Positions 55,618 through 64,000 of a stretch of DNA of 64,000 nucleotides are shown one piece after another. Source of the stretch: Hybos culiciformis (taxonomy: Eukaryota; Arthropoda; Insecta; Diptera; Hybotidae); assembly GCA_964007475.1 (NCBI GenBank), contig OZ023273.1, positions 72,393,842 through 72,457,841 of the forward strand, written 5' to 3'. Positions within the stretch are counted from its first letter, which is position 1; each line of letters opens with the position of its first letter. Position numbers and translations under genes: made by a program. The notes under the pieces are model-generated. The model ran no database searches and had not been told where the DNA came from. It was given only the letters and a program-made list of their open reading frames with translations.

Positions 55618-55664
55618 TGAATTTTTTTTGTTATACAGAATTTTGCAATACAGAATTTCGAAAC
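55618..55664. repeat. Foldback family F, right part
   Basis: ATACAGAATTTTGCAATACA, the inverted partner of 53412-53462. It marks the other side of the Harbinger insertion. Confidence 0.6.
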
Positions 55665-55985
55665 GATTCCGACATTTGGCCGCTAAAAATTTAAAATTTC
55701 AATCGCGGACAAAAGACATTTTGCAAAATGACATTTGTCCGCTAAAAATTTGAAAAATCAATCGCGGACAAATGACATTTTGCAAAATGACATTTGTCCG
55801 CTAAAGTTTGAAAATTCAATCGCGGACAAATGTAATTTTGCGAAATGTCCTTTAACCGCTCATTTTGAGACATTTGTCCGCAGCGGACAAATGTCATTTT
55901 ACAATCGCGGACAAATGTCATTTTGTAAAATGACATTTGACCGCGAAGTTTTCCAAACAAATTTCATCGCGGACAAATGTCACAG
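55665..55985. repeat. Palindromic word array (family D)
   Basis: Five to six copies of GCGGACAAATGTCATTTTGC followed by AAAATGACATTTGTCCGC, spaced about 57 bp by CTAAAAATTTGAAAA-like links. TCGCGG stands at the edge of each word. The open frames through it (both strands) come from the repeat. Confidence 0.85.
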
Positions 55986-57599
55986 CGCCTTCAACCGCAG
56001 TTCAAGCACAGTATACAATTTACCTCTTTTCAACTATTTCGAACCAAGCACGGTTGGACTATCATGTTAACTAGGTTATTGCTAGATTTCAATTATTTGA
56101 TACTAGATTTCAGTTTGATTAGTTAAAGGTTTAATAAACTAGATCAATCGTAAATTAACGGAAGATCTAAAGCCTTGCGATCTAGAATTCCACTAGAAAA
56201 CCTAGTTTGGAATTTTAAAGTGAAATCTAGGAATTAAAAAAAAAAATTTCATTTAAGCTTCAACATTAAAATTCTTAGTTATTATAACCGTCGACATAAA
56301 TCTTAAATAGAAAAAAAATTATTAAAATTTTCAGTAAGTATTTTAAGATTTTTCTTTTTCACAAAATTGTTATATGTATATACAACTAAAAATATACAAC
56401 AAACGAATAAAGGTTAATTTTCTTTTCTTTTTCATTTTTTTTTTCTTTTATTATGCAAATTTTTTCTGAGTATATGTTATGTCGTCATGACATTTTTTTT
56501 AAATTTACATGAAAAAAAAAACGAAAATAAAATAAAAATATATCGCATAACATAGAAATTGCATGTTTAAACAACATTTAATTTTGTTAAGTATAAAATT
56601 TATTTGTAATTTAAATAATAATAAGAAATTATGTCACATTTGAAAAACACTTGTAATAATGGTTGAATGAATATTAAAAAAAAAAATTAGTTAGAGAACT
56701 TCAATTAGTTTATCATCACATCAATTTTTGCAAAAAAAAAAATGGAATTTTTTCTTCAAAATGTTGTTTATTATGAAATTTATGTTTCCATTTCCTGGAA
56801 CATTAGATATGTTTGACGACATATCTTATATTTTTATGTTCTGTACATCTACTACTATGTATATACTCATGTATGTATATTACATTACTTACATTATTAT
56901 CTTGATCTGAAGAATAAAATTCTCATTTCAAAATATTAATTATTTTACTAAAAAAAATGTTATTCGTATTCTTTTAAATGTATTTTTTTTTGCAATGGAA
57001 ATATTTGTTCTAAACTTGTTTATTATATTACAAAATATACACATAATTCCGATATATAATACATACAGTGTTAATAGTTCATATAAACTGTAATTAAAGA
57101 ATAATTTAGATTTTTAGAAAATATGTTTGATTATTAAAGTTCTATTTCCATTTCTATACATCCTTTTCCACTGCGTACTGCAGAAACATTTAGTTTCGAA
57201 GATAGTATATATATTGGATGTAATAACACCGGATAATTATATTTTAAAAATCATTATATTCTGGAATAGAGATTACAATAATTTTTTTTTGTAAAAACTA
57301 TTACAAATAAGTGTATTTCTCGAAATAAAAAAAAACCATTAAAATGTGTGAAATAGTGAAATACTCAAGCAAGTTTACCTATTTGTCATTTCGCTTTTTA
57401 ATTTGTTAATATATTTGTTTGTATAATTAAATAAATATTCGATGTAAACAATTCAGGAATTAATTTTATATTATAACAATTTATTATTATAATTTTTTCC
57501 ACTCTACAAAAAGCAGTAAAAGCATATATTTTGAAATGGCAACTTTTGTTACAATTCATTTGCTTTACATTTATCAACAAGTTTTGTTCTAGCTAATAA
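55986..57599. other. AT-rich stretch, nothing recognised
   Basis: A loosely repeated CTAGATTT/AAATCTAG pattern at 56065-56235. No frame with a motif. Confidence 0.5.
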
Positions 57600-58140
57600 A
57601 GGGTGTTTCTTTTAAGTTCGATAAAACTTCAAATTGAAGCAAAAAACTCAAAAAATTAAATTTTAATCCAAAAAATGTTAAAGTTCGAAAGATCAATAGA
57701 TATGGCATATGACCACCGCGGCTGTTCTTGATGAAGCGCTCTCTCGACATCCAATTTTGTGCTACTTTTTCAAGCACTGCTTGCCGTATGCCACGAATAA
57801 CACGAACAATGTTGGCCTCTAAGTCGTCAATTGTTGCTGGTTTATCAGCATAAACCATAAGTGACTTCACGTAGCCCCACAGGAAATAATCGAGAGGTGT
57901 CAAATCGCACGAGTGTTGCCAAATGGCCATATATGCGCCATAAAAATCTACAAGTTTCGCAAATCGACAACTCATTTTCGAAGTTAATTTGAATAATTTT
58001 ATACCGTTGTTCAAGCGTGAGTAAATTAATGATGATTTCGCCAGACTAAACTGATCATTAATTTCGAAAAGTGTGCGCAGTACGACTGCTCAATTCACCG
58101 TTAACCATTTCGAAAGTTCTATCTAAGAAAAAAAAACCCT
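57600..58140 (-). mobile_element. Tc1/mariner element with large internal deletion
   Basis: Left end AGGGTGTTTCTTTTAAGTTC; right end the complement of AGGGTTTTTTTTTCTTAG. On the minus strand about 140 codons (58014-57589) read through a DLTPLDYFLWGYVKSL motif, typical of the third catalytic region of mariner transposases, to the SRGGHMP C-terminus. Upstream, sequence resembling the N-terminal helix-turn-helix joins it directly in another frame, so the central part with the first two catalytic Asp residues is deleted. 541 bp against about 1.3 kb for a full element. Confidence 0.75.
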
Positions 58141-59395
58141 AACTTAAGTATCTAAATACGGAATACATCAACTAGGTATATTACAAAGTAACTATCTATA
58201 ATATTATAACAAACTATTTGCATTTAGAATAAACAATTAACTATTATTAACCGAATCTTAAAAATAGAATTTGACCGTAAATGATAATATATCCTTTAAC
58301 TAACTATAATCCTATGAACATATAACTTTTAATAATATACTTAAATTTCTTTGAATTTAAAAAAAAAAATAAAAATATATTTTTGATAATAAATTTTTTT
58401 GTTAGTACGTTAATAGGTTAATTTGTTTTTATTTAACAAGAGCTAAAGTATAATAAAACTTATTATTATAATATAATGATTGTAAGATATGCATAATATA
58501 ACAACACATAACATTCATATTTTTATCATCTTAGTTGAGAAAACAAAAATTCTCAACAGTAATATAAGATGTACATTGATGTATAATACACTTAATAATA
58601 AAAAAAAAGAAGATATTACTATAACATGTAATTATGTCCAATGTAAATAATGTTAAATATTATAACAACTAAAATATACTTTTATTGAGACTTAAAATAA
58701 TAGAAAACTTAGAATAATTCTCAATATATATTACTTATATTAAATAAAATAATTAAATATAAAGCTTAAGCTGACACTATATTGTAGTATAAGACAATGT
58801 TTTATTATTATATGTATAATTATATCATATCAGTGCGGTGACATAAAAGTTTTTTTAATATCTATAAATTACCTTTTTTGTGTTCATTTTAATTTGATAC
58901 ATTATTTATGTGATAATATTATAAATATTGTTTTTTTTTGCATTTCCTTATTTAAAATATTTGAACATAATATATACACACATATAGTACCTAGCAACAT
59001 TTTTTATATGTTAACATAAAATAAAAAAGATTATTTTCATATAATATTTTATATAAATACATGTATATACATAGTTATAGTATATAATATATATTATATA
59101 AATAATAATTTTTTTATGAGAGAAAAGAAATTGTGGTTTCTTGAAGACAACGTGTCCTTTTTTTTTGGGAATTTTTATTCCAAAAAAAAAAATTGTAGTA
59201 ATTTTAGTAAAAGTGTATATTATAAAAAATTATTTGTTAAAATTTGTATGCAAATTTTATTTATTTATTTTACTTTTATTTTATATAACTATGTATACAA
59301 ATTTTTTTTTTGCAAAACATAAGAAAAAAAAAAAAAGTACTTAGTACACAGTGTACAAAACTTTGCGAAAATTTTAGGATTAGCACCTGTGATAC

Positions 59396-59469
<74 letters not shown>

Positions 59470-60089
59470 GTAAATTAGGATTTATGTCAAAAGCACAAAA
59501 AAAAAACTTTCTACAAAAAACAAAATATTTTTTGAAAAAGAAAAACAAATTAAATTTTTTTTATTTTATGTTTCTAAGAAGCTTTTAATTTCATTTTTCT
59601 GTTTTTTTACTTTTGAATTTCGTTTTTTTGTTTTTTTTTTTTGTATCAGGAGAAGAAATTTCGGAAAAGTTTCTTCAACAAAATGCATATGCAAGTAGGA
59701 TTTTGTTCTTTTCTTTTTTTCTTTATAGGAAGATGTTTTAGCTAGACTTGGGATAACACTATAAATAAAATAATTTAATGTATTAAAATTATTTGGGCTT
59801 ATAGCAAGTGTACAAATATACACATTGCAAAATATTGTTAAATAGCGATCGAAATTTAATACGAATCATCATATTTTCATATTATTTGTTGGTTTACAAG
59901 CAGAACACACTAAATATACATTTTCAGTTTTTCTTTTTTTAAATGCTAAGTTAACTCATTATAATGCCAACTTATGCTTCCAAAACCCTATTACTTGCGT
60001 GATATTGTGCAAGTTATAAGGCTCAGTTTAATTTCTCTAAGTCAATTGTGAATAGTATTATAATATAAATAATATAACTACAGTACAAA
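58141..60089. other. AT-rich stretch with (ATT)n microsatellite, no gene
   Basis: Very AT-rich. (ATT)n of about 23 units at 59400-59469; poly-Asn and poly-Leu open frames over it are artefacts. No motif-bearing frame. Confidence 0.6.
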
Positions 60090-60091
60090 TA

Positions 60092-60910
60092 CAGTGAAAC
60101 CTGCCTAAGACGGAACCTCAACGGACCGGGAAATATTTCCGTCTTAGACAGGTTTCCGTCTTACACAGGGTTAATAAAAAGTATTTTTTGATTCTTAATT
60201 TTTAATGTATGTATGTCTAACATGTATGTTATACATTTGGTTTATTAAACATTAGTTTGAAATAAAATAACAAAATTTGGCATAAAAATTCAAACTGTCA
60301 TATAACAAAAGATAAAATATGTATACCTTAAATTAATAAATTCAGGAACTTTTATAGGTACATACATATATACTACACATATTAATGGTAAAAATAAATA
60401 TACAAAAATAAATGTACTATATTATATTAAATAGTTTGGCATTACTGTTTGTTTAGTTTTTTTCTGAACAAAATGATAACAACAATATTTTAAATTCAAT
60501 AGTTATAGTAGTTGCAACCGTCTTTCGAACTCCCCTTTGAATAAAAAAACAGCTGCATCCATAGCTTGTTTATCAGTTATATTCTCATCTTGAAAATCAT
60601 AATTTAGATCAGCATTTGTTTAAAATGATAATAATGTACCCAGCAAAAAATTACATATGATTAATATTTTCCCAGCAAATGTGAAATGATATACCCAGTA
60701 CAGAATCATGGAAAAAAACAGTGATTCATTTTTCCGTTTTATACAGGTTTACTAATAGTAAATACGGCATAAAATCTGTCCGTTTCCGTCTTAAGGTATT
60801 TTCCGTCTTACACGGGTTGATTTGAATGGAAAAATTAACAATCACAAAAAAAGTTCCGTTTAATGCAGGTTTCCGTCTTACACAGTTTCCGTCTTAGACA
60901 GGTTTCACTG
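60092..60910. mobile_element. pogo-type non-autonomous element (819 bp) with TA TSD
   Basis: Ends CAGTGAAACCTGCCTAAGAC and the complement ending AGACAGGTTTCACTG at 60910, with TA on both sides (60090-60091 and 60911-60912). CCGTCTTA is repeated four or more times near each end. On the minus strand 37 codons are open (60617-60504) with ITDKQAMDAAVFLFKGEF, which could be the last remnant of a pogo transposase; that is a guess. Confidence 0.88.
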
Positions 60911-60912
60911 TA

Positions 60913-61770
60913 ATTTCTACAATTATTTTCTAAACTTAACTTTCAGGCCTAAATAATAACATTTTGATTTAAGTTCGATATTAACTCAAACTTCCTAAAT
61001 ATCGATTTAAAAAAAATACAGAAAATAATTTTTTTATACAACATTAGTTTCTGAAATTTTAATGACAAATATTGCTATAATCTTAATATAGTACTATTAT
61101 ATGAACAGATAGCAAATTTTGGTAACGTCATTCACTAGTTCAAAAAATATTCAGAAAATATAGCTGCCGCAGCAAAAAATTCCAAAATTTATCAATAACT
61201 TTTATTTTAAATTTTTAATTGTGATTCAAATAATAATCAGATAAATAAAATAATCTTCTTTTAATCGCCTTTTTCATAAATTATTTTTTATATTTTATGT
61301 AAAATTATAATTTTTATAGAAAAGTATACTCAGTATTGTTCTAGTTTCTAGATATCAATTTTCAATGTGAAAGACTAAAAATAAAGGTATCTGTGTACAA
61401 AAATATTATAACTTTTGACATTTGAACTCTTTATATAATTTTTGTTTTTTTAAAAACGTAAATGTTTTCTTATAAGTCCTATATCTGTACCTATTATACA
61501 TATTTTTTTACTTAGTTTTATAATAAATATAATAGAAAAAAAACAAATATTTTATATGAAAAAGAATCAATTAAAGGTTAAAAAAAATAGAAAGGCAGGA
61601 ACTTTTATATAGAAATCATGCATCACGAACATGGAGAACACAAATTTAAGAATTTAATATATAATTTAAAAAAAATAAAAAAAAATTAATGGTGGTCGTA
61701 TTAAATAAAAAGTTTTCTTTTACTTTCAGAAAAATAATCTAAAAAAAAAAATTTTAATAATTTTTTTTCT
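60913..61770. other. AT-rich stretch, nothing recognised
   Basis: No gene or clear repeat. Confidence 0.5.
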
Positions 61771-62985
61771 GTATTTACGTTGGTTTATGCAGCCTCGATT
61801 TTAAATAAAAAACAAATTAATTTGTTGTTCGATTTTATAATTTATTAGTCAATATTTCGTACCTGTTTTGGTACATTTTCAAGACCTGAAGAAACATTTA
61901 TATCATTACATTTTTATTATTACATTTAGAAAACAGGGCAAATTATTATTACTTACATCTTACTTTATCATTTAAAAAACATTTTTGCTTATTATTGCAT
62001 CGTCATAAAAAATTAAAATTAAAAAATAAAAACAAAAACTCTTTATTAAAAAACACATATTAAAATTCAAATTTAAAATTGTAAGTTAAAAAAATTAAAA
62101 AAATTATAAAATATAAGAAAATTTAAAATTGTAAAACATTAATTATTGGACTATTATACATTAATAAATAGATAAATATTACAGAGAGAAAAACAAAAAC
62201 AAAAAAATAGCTGAATTATTATTTATATGACTATAGTTAATATTGTTTTAAATTTTGATCATTTAGAAAAGCTTTCGCTCAATTTTTACATGTTTAATTA
62301 TGTTATTAATTGTGTATTTATAATTCTTTTGTACTTGTCGTTAAGAAATTTTGTGTCACACTTATAATTCGTTACATTGTCCATATTAAGTTGTATATTT
62401 AGAGCTTCTAAGTTTTTTCTCTTTTTCCAATAGTGGGCGTCTTTATGTAAAATCACTGGGTTGTCATAGTCGAATTGATGGTTATTTTCTATTGCGTGAA
62501 CCAGACACGCTGTCCCTTGATTAATTTCACCATTGTTCTTGATTGATCTTGCGTAGTCATATTTGTGGTCCTTCATTCTTACTTTTATGTCTCTTTTCGT
62601 TTCTCCTATGTATATTTTATTGCTGTTCTTATCTGTACATTCGATTTTGTAAACAACTCCTGTGCATGGTTGGTCAATCTTCGTCTTAGTCTTGTCAAAT
62701 ATTTTGCTAAGCTTATTTATTGGTCCTTTTCCTATACCTAATTTTTCTTCCATTTTGGTAAGTGTCGCCGCGATTTTGTCAGATAAGTCAGGTACATACG
62801 ATATTTTACGATATTTATCACAGGTGTTCTTTGGTTTTGTATTTGTTCTTTTGTGTTTAATACTGTTTATTATTCGTTTTATTATGTGTGTTGGTACGAA
62901 ATATTGACTAATAAATTATAAAATCGAACAACAAATTAATTTGTTTTTTATTTAAAATCGAGGCTGCATAAACCAACGTAAATAC
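61771..62985 (-). mobile_element. Penelope-type element reduced to its endonuclease
   Basis: Two 93-bp inverted repeats (61771-61863 and 62893-62985), identical by eye, start GTATTTACGTTGGTTTATGC. Between them is one minus-strand frame ending in a GIY-YIG domain, as at the C-terminus of Penelope-like retroelements. Penelope elements often carry inverted or tandem terminal repeats. The reverse transcriptase is absent. 1215 bp in all. Confidence 0.8.
62298..62753 (-). CDS. GIY-YIG endonuclease domain of a Penelope-like element
   Basis: 151 codons from ATG at 62753; the same frame is open upstream through the linker to the right inverted repeat (about 62890), with no stop. Motifs: VVYKIEC (the GIY strand), KIYIGETKR (the YIG strand, with the following Arg), then MKDH and a conserved ENNHQFDYDN stretch. 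Upstream the linker reads RKISYVPDLSDKIA, as in Penelope proteins between reverse transcriptase and endonuclease. In the family this domain nicks target DNA for priming. No stop or frameshift in the domain, so a short protein could be made if it were transcribed. Confidence 0.82.
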   Translation of the reverse strand: MEEKLGIGKGPINKLSKIFDKTKTKIDQPCTGVVYKIECTDKNSNKIYIGETKRDIKVRMKDHKYDYARSIKNNGEINQGTACLVHAIENNHQFDYDNPVILHKDAHYWKKRKNLEALNIQLNMDNVTNYKCDTKFLNDKYKRIINTQLIT

Positions 62986-63153
62986 ATATACATAACATAC
63001 AAATTTTACAGCCAGGAACATTTAGTTCAAAGAATTATTAATCTAAATAATTTTTTTTCATTAAAGTAAAGGCGTTTTATATTAAAATTAAAAAAATTTG
63101 TGTATTAAATAGTTTCAAAAATTTACTCTAGAATTGAGCGAATCCAAAATTGA
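62986..63153. other. Short AT-rich spacer
   Basis: Nothing recognised. Confidence 0.4.
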
Positions 63154-63189
63154 CAGAGCTGTAAAATTTCAAATACTTTTGTATTGAAT

Positions 63190-63530
63190 ACTAGTAAGGA
63201 ATAAAAAGTAATTGTATTTTAAAAGTAATCATTACTTTTTTCAAAAAGGAATTGAATTTAAAAAAGTAATGAATAAAAAGTAATTGAATTTTTAAAGGAA
63301 TGAATAATTTTTCTAAAAGGAATTGAATTTGAAAAAGGAATGAATAAAAAGTAATGGAATTTTGAAAGGAATGAATATTTTTTCTACAAGGAATTGAATT
63401 TTAAAAAGGAATGAATAAAAAGTAATTGAATTTTGAAAGGAATGAATTTTTTTTCAAAAAGGAATTGAATTTTAAAAAGGAATCAATAAAAAGTAATCGA
63501 ATTTTGAAAGGAATGAATAAAAAGTAATTC
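63190..63530. repeat. ~70-bp tandem repeat with AAAGGAATGAATAAAAAGTA
   Basis: About four and a half units, starting near 63250, 63320, 63390 and 63460; each has GGAATTGAATTT, AAAAAGTAATTGAATTTT and GAAAGGAATGAAT. Subterminal in the hAT element. Confidence 0.8.
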
Positions 63531-63748
63531 ATATTTTTTCGTATATTTTTCTTTAAAAGCATATTTTTCCAAAAAAAAATATAAATTTTCATATTTATTA
63601 GTTGAAAAAATATTTAAGTTGAAAAAAAACGCAATAAAAATGTTAAAACAAATGTTTTACTTTCCCTATTTTTAACAATGTAATAAAAATATAAATACAT
63701 AATACAATTAATTCTGAATTTAACATTTTTTGTTAAATTTTAATTTAA

Positions 63749-63999
63749 TTAAGATATTTGCAAATTTTGAACAACTTCAAAATTTATTTTAAGTAAAACT
63801 AATTCAGCGAAATTTTTATCAGAAAGAGTTTGCCTTTTTGCTGTATTCACCATTCCCGCAAAGGATAAAGGTCTATCCACAGGTGCAGAAGATGGTAATG
63901 GAGTATTAAATTTAAGGAAAATCTCCTTGATTGTTGGATATTTGTTCCGGATGTCAAAAGAAACATCGCCGTCTTGTTGTTACTTCTCAAAAATAACTT
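63749..63999 (-). pseudogene. hAT transposase C-terminal dimerisation end
   Basis: About 80 codons on the minus strand ending in TAA at 63749. FLKFNTPLPSSAPVDRPLSF and SDKNFAELVLLKIN match the end of hAT dimerisation domains. An in-frame TAA near 63980 interrupts it upstream. It is a third distinct hAT type in the window. Confidence 0.75.
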
Positions 64000-64000
64000 T

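Larger units (their letters stand above)
63154..64000 (-). mobile_element. hAT element, cut by the window end
   Basis: A candidate end CAGAGCTGTAAAATTTCAAA starts at 63154, of the type seen in hAT elements whose subterminal part repeats AAAGTAATTGAATT. The hAT transposase C-terminus lies inside at 63749-63999. The other end is beyond the window. Confidence 0.6.

Noticed and set aside
55735..56070. 111-codon frame over the family D array, plus an opposing 72-codon frame
   Set aside because: Both follow the palindromic repeat.
59276..59588. Poly-Asn / poly-Leu frames
   Set aside because: Caused by the (ATT)n microsatellite.

Overview
The window is AT-rich eukaryotic DNA from an animal, very probably an insect: it holds spliced genes, Ty3/gypsy retrotransposons, an env-bearing errantivirus-like element, ZMYM1-type hAT, PIF/Harbinger, pogo, mariner and Penelope elements, and long foldback palindromes. 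The order of insect cannot be fixed from sequence alone. It is almost wholly repeat-derived, with one 200-base assembly gap (41891-42090). Only one coding unit looks like a possible host gene: a small two-exon zinc-finger gene on the minus strand at 49849-50442.

Layout. 1-9 kb: a 4.7 kb palindrome made of two inverted copies of one long-TIR element (1024-5751), then a palindromic MITE cluster and a small hAT MITE. 9.1-15 kb: a decayed errantivirus-like provirus, minus strand (gag, protease, RT, RNase H, integrase, env, 3' LTR fragment). 15-23.4 kb: a second gypsy element, minus strand, abutting the gag of the first; it is split by a 3.1 kb hAT element with 8-bp target duplications, and the boundary has been tandemly duplicated (1303 bp). 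24.6-27.5 kb: a palindrome followed by about 25 copies of a ~106-bp satellite. 27.8-32.5 kb: hAT, hAT MITE, foldback and pogo MITE insertions packed end to end. 32.9-39.6 kb: a 6.6 kb non-autonomous hAT that contains further hAT and TTAA-flanked MITEs. 39.6-40.7 kb: a palindromic word array. 42.7-43.4 kb: an orphan integrase fragment. 44.2-48.8 kb: a complete gypsy retrotransposon with identical LTRs and one intact 1286-codon gag-pol frame, the youngest insertion here. 49.8-50.4 kb: the two-exon gene. 51.4-53.4 kb: a 5'-truncated hAT fused to a 60-bp minisatellite. 54.2-55.6 kb: a PIF/Harbinger fragment. 57.6 kb: a deleted mariner. 60.1 kb: a pogo-type element. 61.8-63.0 kb: a Penelope-type element reduced to its GIY-YIG endonuclease between 93-bp inverted repeats. 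63.2-64.0 kb: the end of another hAT that leaves the window.

The parts interact as layers of insertion rather than as a pathway. Intact or nearly intact enzymes (gypsy gag-pol; ZMYM1-type hAT transposase) sit near non-autonomous relatives with matching ends, so this locus shows both donors and passengers. Target-site duplications, read directly, date the layers relative to each other. The most unusual sequence theme is a group of unrelated-looking arrays (1.2-2.3, 4.4-5.5, 39.6-40.7, 55.7-56.0 kb) built by one grammar: a word, the core CATTTT-(0-2 nt)-AAAATG, then the inverted word.
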